Shown: positions 60,792 to 64,000 of the stretch, one piece after another
How the letters are laid out: each line of letters opens with the position of its first letter
Position numbering within the stretch: the stretch's first letter is position 1
From: Chryseobacterium sp. KLBC 52
GTDB taxonomy: Bacteria; Bacteroidota; Bacteroidia; Flavobacteriales; Weeksellaceae
DNA: 64,000 nucleotides
Assembly: GCF_003347605.1 (NCBI RefSeq)
Contig: NZ_QDFZ01000020.1
Coordinates: 1 to 64,000, forward strand
Reading direction: 5' to 3'
Position numbers and translations under genes: made by a program
Notes under the pieces: generated by a model
Told to the model about the DNA's origin: nothing
Seen by the model: only the letters and a program-made list of their open reading frames with translations
The model's database searches: none

Positions 60792-61559
60792 ATGCCCTGG
60801 AATCCCGAATTATATGATCAATACAAAGATGTACGTTACAAACCCTTTTATGATTTAGCAGCGTTAATCAAGCCCGAAAACAATATTAAAGCTATTGACT
60901 TAGGTTGTGGAACCGGAGAACAGACTTCTATTCTTACGGAAAAACTCACAGGCTCTACATTCTTAGGAATTGATTCATCAGCAGAAATGCTTGAAAAATC
61001 GAGGAAATATGAAAACGATCATTTACACTTTAAGCTTCAGAGCATTGAAGAAACAGCGCAGTCTGATCAGAAATGGGATCTTGTCTTTAGTAATGCCGCA
61101 TTACAATGGGCTGATGATCACGAAATTTTATTTCCTAAAATCATTGGATTACTTTCACGGAATGGACAGTTAGCCATACAAATGCCCGTCCAGAAAGAAA
61201 ATATCCTCAATCAGATTTTAACAGAAATGGCAGATGAGGAGCCTTACAAGTCACAGTTAAATCATTTTAACCGTGATTCACCAGTGCTTTCAATGGACGA
61301 TTATGCCCAGATATTATTTGATAACGGAATTCAGGATATTGAAATATTTCAGAAGGTTTATCCTATCATTGCAGATGATCACGAAGCCTTATATGAGTTT
61401 ATTTCAGGAACCGCATTATTGCCTTATTTAGAGCGTCTGGAAGGAGAACAGAAAGAACAGTTTATCTCCGAATTTAAATCGCGTATCGCAAAAAGGTTTA
61501 CGAAATATCCGGCTATCTATGCATTCAAGCGTATTCTGATGTATGGACGTAAGAAATAG
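60792..61559 (+). CDS. Trans-aconitate methyltransferase-like SAM methyltransferase
   Basis: This 255-aa class I methyltransferase has motif I AIDLGCGTGEQTSIL (35-49), GIDSSAEMLEKSRKY (motif II) and DLVFSNAALQWADDHE, which with the MPWNPELYDQY start resembles E. coli Tam, the trans-aconitate 2-methyltransferase. The C-terminal region (FISGTALLPYLERLEGEQKEQFISEF) also fits Tam. The actual substrate could be another small carboxylate. Confidence 0.8.
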   Translation: MPWNPELYDQYKDVRYKPFYDLAALIKPENNIKAIDLGCGTGEQTSILTEKLTGSTFLGIDSSAEMLEKSRKYENDHLHFKLQSIEETAQSDQKWDLVFSNAALQWADDHEILFPKIIGLLSRNGQLAIQMPVQKENILNQILTEMADEEPYKSQLNHFNRDSPVLSMDDYAQILFDNGIQDIEIFQKVYPIIADDHEALYEFISGTALLPYLERLEGEQKEQFISEFKSRIAKRFTKYPAIYAFKRILMYGRKK

Positions 61560-61587
61560 AAAATCTTAACACCCAATAAAAAACTGC

Positions 61588-61683
61588 CACAATTGTCATT
61601 CTGACGAAGGAAGAATCTCATTAATAACCAATGATATGAGATTCTTCATTACACTTCGTTTCATTCAGAATGACAAAATTGTG
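61588..61683. repeat. Long inverted repeat (MITE-like hairpin)
   Basis: A left arm of about 34 bp (61588-61621, with TTGTCATTCTGACGAAG and GAAGAATCTCAT) is answered by 61636-61683 (ATGAGATTCTTC ... CAGAATGACAAAATTGTG), the right arm holding a short extra insert. It lies between convergent genes and can act as terminator; such elements are dispersed in many flavobacterial genomes. Confidence 0.7.
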
Positions 61684-61700
61684 ACAGCTGTTTCTGTTTA

Positions 61701-62354
61701 TTAATAAAATAGTGACTCTTTCACATTATACAAAAACGGACTTTTCCTGATATACTCAGAATCTTGAACCTGAGAAGCCAAAAATTCCGCAAGATCAGCA
61801 GCACTGATTCCTTCACCTTTGCAGTCTGTGAGGTTTGTTTCCGTTAGAAAATTGTCCTCTGTAAGATGAATGAGTGGTAATCTTACCAAAGTCCAGTCAA
61901 GATTGCTTTCCTGAAGATGTTCATATTCTTTTTGTTTATCAGTTGTCGTCTCAGGATAGTTCTGGTACATCCAGTCTGTAGCCATCTTTACCTTTTCATT
62001 TTTATGATCTAACGGTGTATTTACACTTAGACCAGTGGTTACAATATAACGCTTAATCCCATAATGATTCATTGTTTTGATGATATTTTTTGCAGCATCG
62101 CTGAATATAGACTTCTCACCTTTTGGCTGTCCTAAAGTACTCATTACAAGATCAGTTCCTTCAATCAAAGTATGGATGGCTGCTTCATCCCTGACATCTC
62201 CTTTTACTACTTCAATTAATGGATTTTGAAGGGTAAAATTCTCGGGATGTCTTAATAAAAGTTTAAGATGATATCCTTTCTCAAGAAGGTTTTTTACCAG
62301 ATATTGTCCGGATTTTCCGGTTCCGCCGATTACAGCAATTTTATAGGTTTTCAT
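61701..62354 (-). CDS. NAD(P)-binding NmrA-like/atypical SDR protein
   Basis: This 217-aa Rossmann protein has the nucleotide loop IAVIGGTGKSGQYLVKNLLEKGY (7-29) with NADP-type basic residue in LLLRHPENF, then VVKGDVRDEAAIHTLIEGTDLVMSTLG. There is no YxxxK catalytic pair, so it is of the atypical, NmrA/NAD(P)H-binding kind. A redox-sensing or quinone-reductase role is known in the family; not specific here. Confidence 0.8.
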   Translation of the reverse strand: MKTYKIAVIGGTGKSGQYLVKNLLEKGYHLKLLLRHPENFTLQNPLIEVVKGDVRDEAAIHTLIEGTDLVMSTLGQPKGEKSIFSDAAKNIIKTMNHYGIKRYIVTTGLSVNTPLDHKNEKVKMATDWMYQNYPETTTDKQKEYEHLQESNLDWTLVRLPLIHLTEDNFLTETNLTDCKGEGISAADLAEFLASQVQDSEYIRKSPFLYNVKESLFY

Positions 62355-62700
62355 AATGATTTTTTTAATTATTAATTATCAATAATCAATAGCAGATCAA
62401 CCGCTGATGACTGTAGATACTGCAAATGACGTATTGTCTTTGCTTTTAGATATGATATAATAAAGATATTGGGTTCAGAAAATTGAACCTAAGATGTTCA
62501 GGTTTAAAAGTATACCTGACTCATTGTAATATGTATTACGAGATTTTAATGAATTAAAGTTACCTATTTTTCATCATTAAAAAATCAAAAATTTATGATT
62601 TTGACAACATATATTAAAAGAGAAAGTTTATAACTTTGATAACTAACTTATTATCAATACATTCCACCCGATCCGCTTTACACCAATAAAATATCATAAT
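62355..62700. other. Divergent regulatory region
   Basis: About 345 AT-rich bp between the NmrA-like gene and the epoxide hydrolase gene. It holds the dyad GGTTCA-GAAAAT-TGAACC (62470-62487 region), CAGGT...ACCTG just behind it, and a TAACTTTG box at 62631-62638 for the hydrolase. The dyads may be regulator sites. Confidence 0.45.
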
Positions 62701-63807
62701 ATGGAACCCTTTACAGTAAACATCCCTGAATCGGTTATCACTGATCTCAAAAACCGTCTGCAAAATACCCGCTGGCCGGGAGAACCTGAAGGCTCCGGCT
62801 GGAACTACGGAACCAACGAGGCCTACCTGAAAAAACTTGTCCAATACTGGATCAATGATTACGACTGGAAGATGCACGAACAGCAATTGAATCAGCATCC
62901 ACAGTATATAACCAGGATTGACGGAATTTTAATTCATTTTCAATACATCAGAGGAAAAGGCTCAAATCCTAAACCGCTGATCCTTACGCATGGCTGGCCA
63001 GACAGCTATTACCGCTTTCATAAAATTATTCCACTGCTTACAGAAGGTGAACAAAGCTTTGATCTTGTTATTCCTTCCATTCCGGGGTTTGGTTTTTCTG
63101 ATAAAACAGCGGTCAGCAGTGAGAAGGTGGCAGATCTATGGAAAAAACTGATGACTGAAGTGCTTGGCTATGAAAAATTCTGTGCTGCGGGAGGAGATAT
63201 CGGAATGGGAGTCGTAAAGGCATTGACTTCAAAATATCCTGAAGCCCTGGAAGCTGTTCACCTTACAGATGTTGGCTACCCCACCGGTCAGGAAGACCCT
63301 GCCACAATGAGCGAAGATGAACAGGCATTTGCTCAGTTTGTCCAGCGCTGGTGGTACAGTGAAGGAGCTTACGCCATGGTACAGTCTACCAAACCTCAAT
63401 CGCTGGCTTATGGGCTCAACGATTCTCCTGTCGGATTGGCAGGCTGGATCATAAGTTTTATCAATGCAGGTGCACCACCTGAAATGATTGAAACGGCATT
63501 TGGCGGTAAAGATGAGTTACTCACCAATATTATGATTTATTGGGTGACCCAAACCATAGGCTCTTCTGCCAGGATGTATAAGGAAGATGCAGCCGCTTTA
63601 TGGAGCGGAACGCAGGTTCATCAGAAGAGCAATGTTCCTGCAGGAGTGCTTGTATTTCCCCGTGAGGCACAGTTTCCCAAAGAATGGGCAGAACGTTTTG
63701 TGAATATCACCAGCTTTAAAAAGATGAGTGAAGGAGGACACTTTGCCGCATTGGAATTACCTCATCTATTTGCAGATGAACTGAGATCATTCTTTTATTC
63801 TGTATGA
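62701..63807 (+). CDS. Epoxide hydrolase (EHN domain alpha/beta hydrolase)
   Basis: This 368-aa protein has an N-terminal EHN domain (4-105, with LKNRLQNTRWPGEPEGSGWNYGTNEAYLKKLVQYW) and an alpha/beta hydrolase core. The oxyanion HGWPD is at 98-102, the nucleophile D166 in AAGGDIGMGV and the catalytic H347 in SEGGHFAALELP. The family opens epoxides by way of an Asp ester. The set and length match microsomal-type bacterial epoxide hydrolases. No pathway genes are adjacent. Confidence 0.9.
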   Translation: MEPFTVNIPESVITDLKNRLQNTRWPGEPEGSGWNYGTNEAYLKKLVQYWINDYDWKMHEQQLNQHPQYITRIDGILIHFQYIRGKGSNPKPLILTHGWPDSYYRFHKIIPLLTEGEQSFDLVIPSIPGFGFSDKTAVSSEKVADLWKKLMTEVLGYEKFCAAGGDIGMGVVKALTSKYPEALEAVHLTDVGYPTGQEDPATMSEDEQAFAQFVQRWWYSEGAYAMVQSTKPQSLAYGLNDSPVGLAGWIISFINAGAPPEMIETAFGGKDELLTNIMIYWVTQTIGSSARMYKEDAAALWSGTQVHQKSNVPAGVLVFPREAQFPKEWAERFVNITSFKKMSEGGHFAALELPHLFADELRSFFYSV

Positions 63808-63821
63808 TGGAATAGTTTTTC

Positions 63822-63929
63822 ATGAAGAAATATTATATGACTATTGATGGAAATATGAATAAAAAAGTGACATGTGAAGAGGAAAGAACGCTGAATGATT
63901 TTGTCTTAAAATATCTTTCTGAACAGTAA
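63822..63929 (+). CDS. Small hypothetical ORF (35 aa)
   Basis: MKKYYMTIDGNMNKKVTCEE and 15 more residues, charged and without membrane segment. It starts 14 bp behind the epoxide hydrolase stop, so it may be translated from that mRNA. No family recognised and no independent signal, hence low confidence. Confidence 0.35.
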   Translation: MKKYYMTIDGNMNKKVTCEEERTLNDFVLKYLSEQ

Positions 63930-63942
63930 TTTCAGAAAGCTC

Positions 63943-63978
63943 CACAAGTTATTCACATTTTTTTGTGGATAACTTGTG
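63943..63978. promoter_or_regulatory. Inverted pair of DnaA boxes (possible oriC edge)
   Basis: CACAAGTTATTCACA (63943-63957) faces TGTGGATAACTTGTG (63964-63978). Each contains a DnaA 9-mer fitting TTATNCACA: TTATTCACA at 63949-63957 and TTATCCACA on the minus strand at 63964-63972. AT-rich sequence follows to the window end. It could also act as a hairpin terminator of the small ORF. Confidence 0.5.
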
Positions 63979-64000
63979 AATTTTAACATTTAATTCATAT

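Noticed and set aside
1..64000. CRISPR arrays, tRNA and rRNA genes
   Set aside because: No regularly spaced direct repeats and no T-loop/acceptor patterns or rRNA stretches were seen on either strand by eye; a tRNA scan would be needed to exclude them fully.

Overview
The window reads as chromosome of a Chryseobacterium-like flavobacterium (Bacteroidota, Weeksellaceae). The signs are low GC, promoters of the TTG-N(17-20)-TAnnTTTG type instead of sigma70 boxes, hardly any Shine-Dalgarno sequences, and typical gene content: PorQ of the type IX secretion system, a lipoprotein-type BamA/TamA homologue, a fused CcsBA, a lysine 6-transaminase and DUF2490. The assignment is inference from gene content and promoter style; no rRNA or tRNA gene was seen.

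Layout. 1-1389 is a complete IS3-family element. 1.4-4.4 kb holds a YdeI/OmdA protein, a GNAT-MarR pair with a palindrome on its promoter, and a BtrH-like protein. 4.4-10.7 kb is an RND efflux operon (regulator, lipoprotein MFP, AcrB-type pump, TolC-type channel). 11.4-14.8 kb carries lysine catabolism (piperideine-6-carboxylate dehydrogenase, then lysine 6-transaminase). 14.8-23.1 kb has a 49-aa membrane peptide, an RHH protein, an SPFH protein, CcsBA, an M50-TPR protease, a Crp-like regulator and an exported isochorismatase-type hydrolase. 23.5-29.1 kb is ftsK, lolA, lptF/G and a lipoprotein. 29.2-34.7 kb has a FabH-like enzyme, frr and pyrH, the last two separated by a lipoprotein and a class-3 lipase. 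34.8-44.7 kb runs porQ-cmk, a three-gene envelope module (YtxH, holin-X-like, coiled coil), an rRNA/tRNA methyltransferase head to head with tamL, sanA with a PaaE-like reductase, a thioredoxin lipoprotein and an iron permease.

44.7-53.4 kb is the most interesting stretch. The iron permease and its ATPase are separated by dispersed repeats that enclose a frameshifted GxxExxY gene. A MarR gene with two long perfect palindromes then heads a beta-oxidation operon (fadN-fadA-fadE, the Bacillus fadNAE order), and a REP-associated tyrosine transposase with four REP hairpins sits between fadN and fadA.

53.4-64.0 kb holds small secreted proteins, an HD protein, a DUF2490 protein and TonB receptor pair preceded by a 16-codon leader ORF plus terminator, uvrA, a methyltransferase, an NmrA-like protein and an epoxide hydrolase. 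The window ends with two inverted exact DnaA boxes that may mark the edge of a replication origin.
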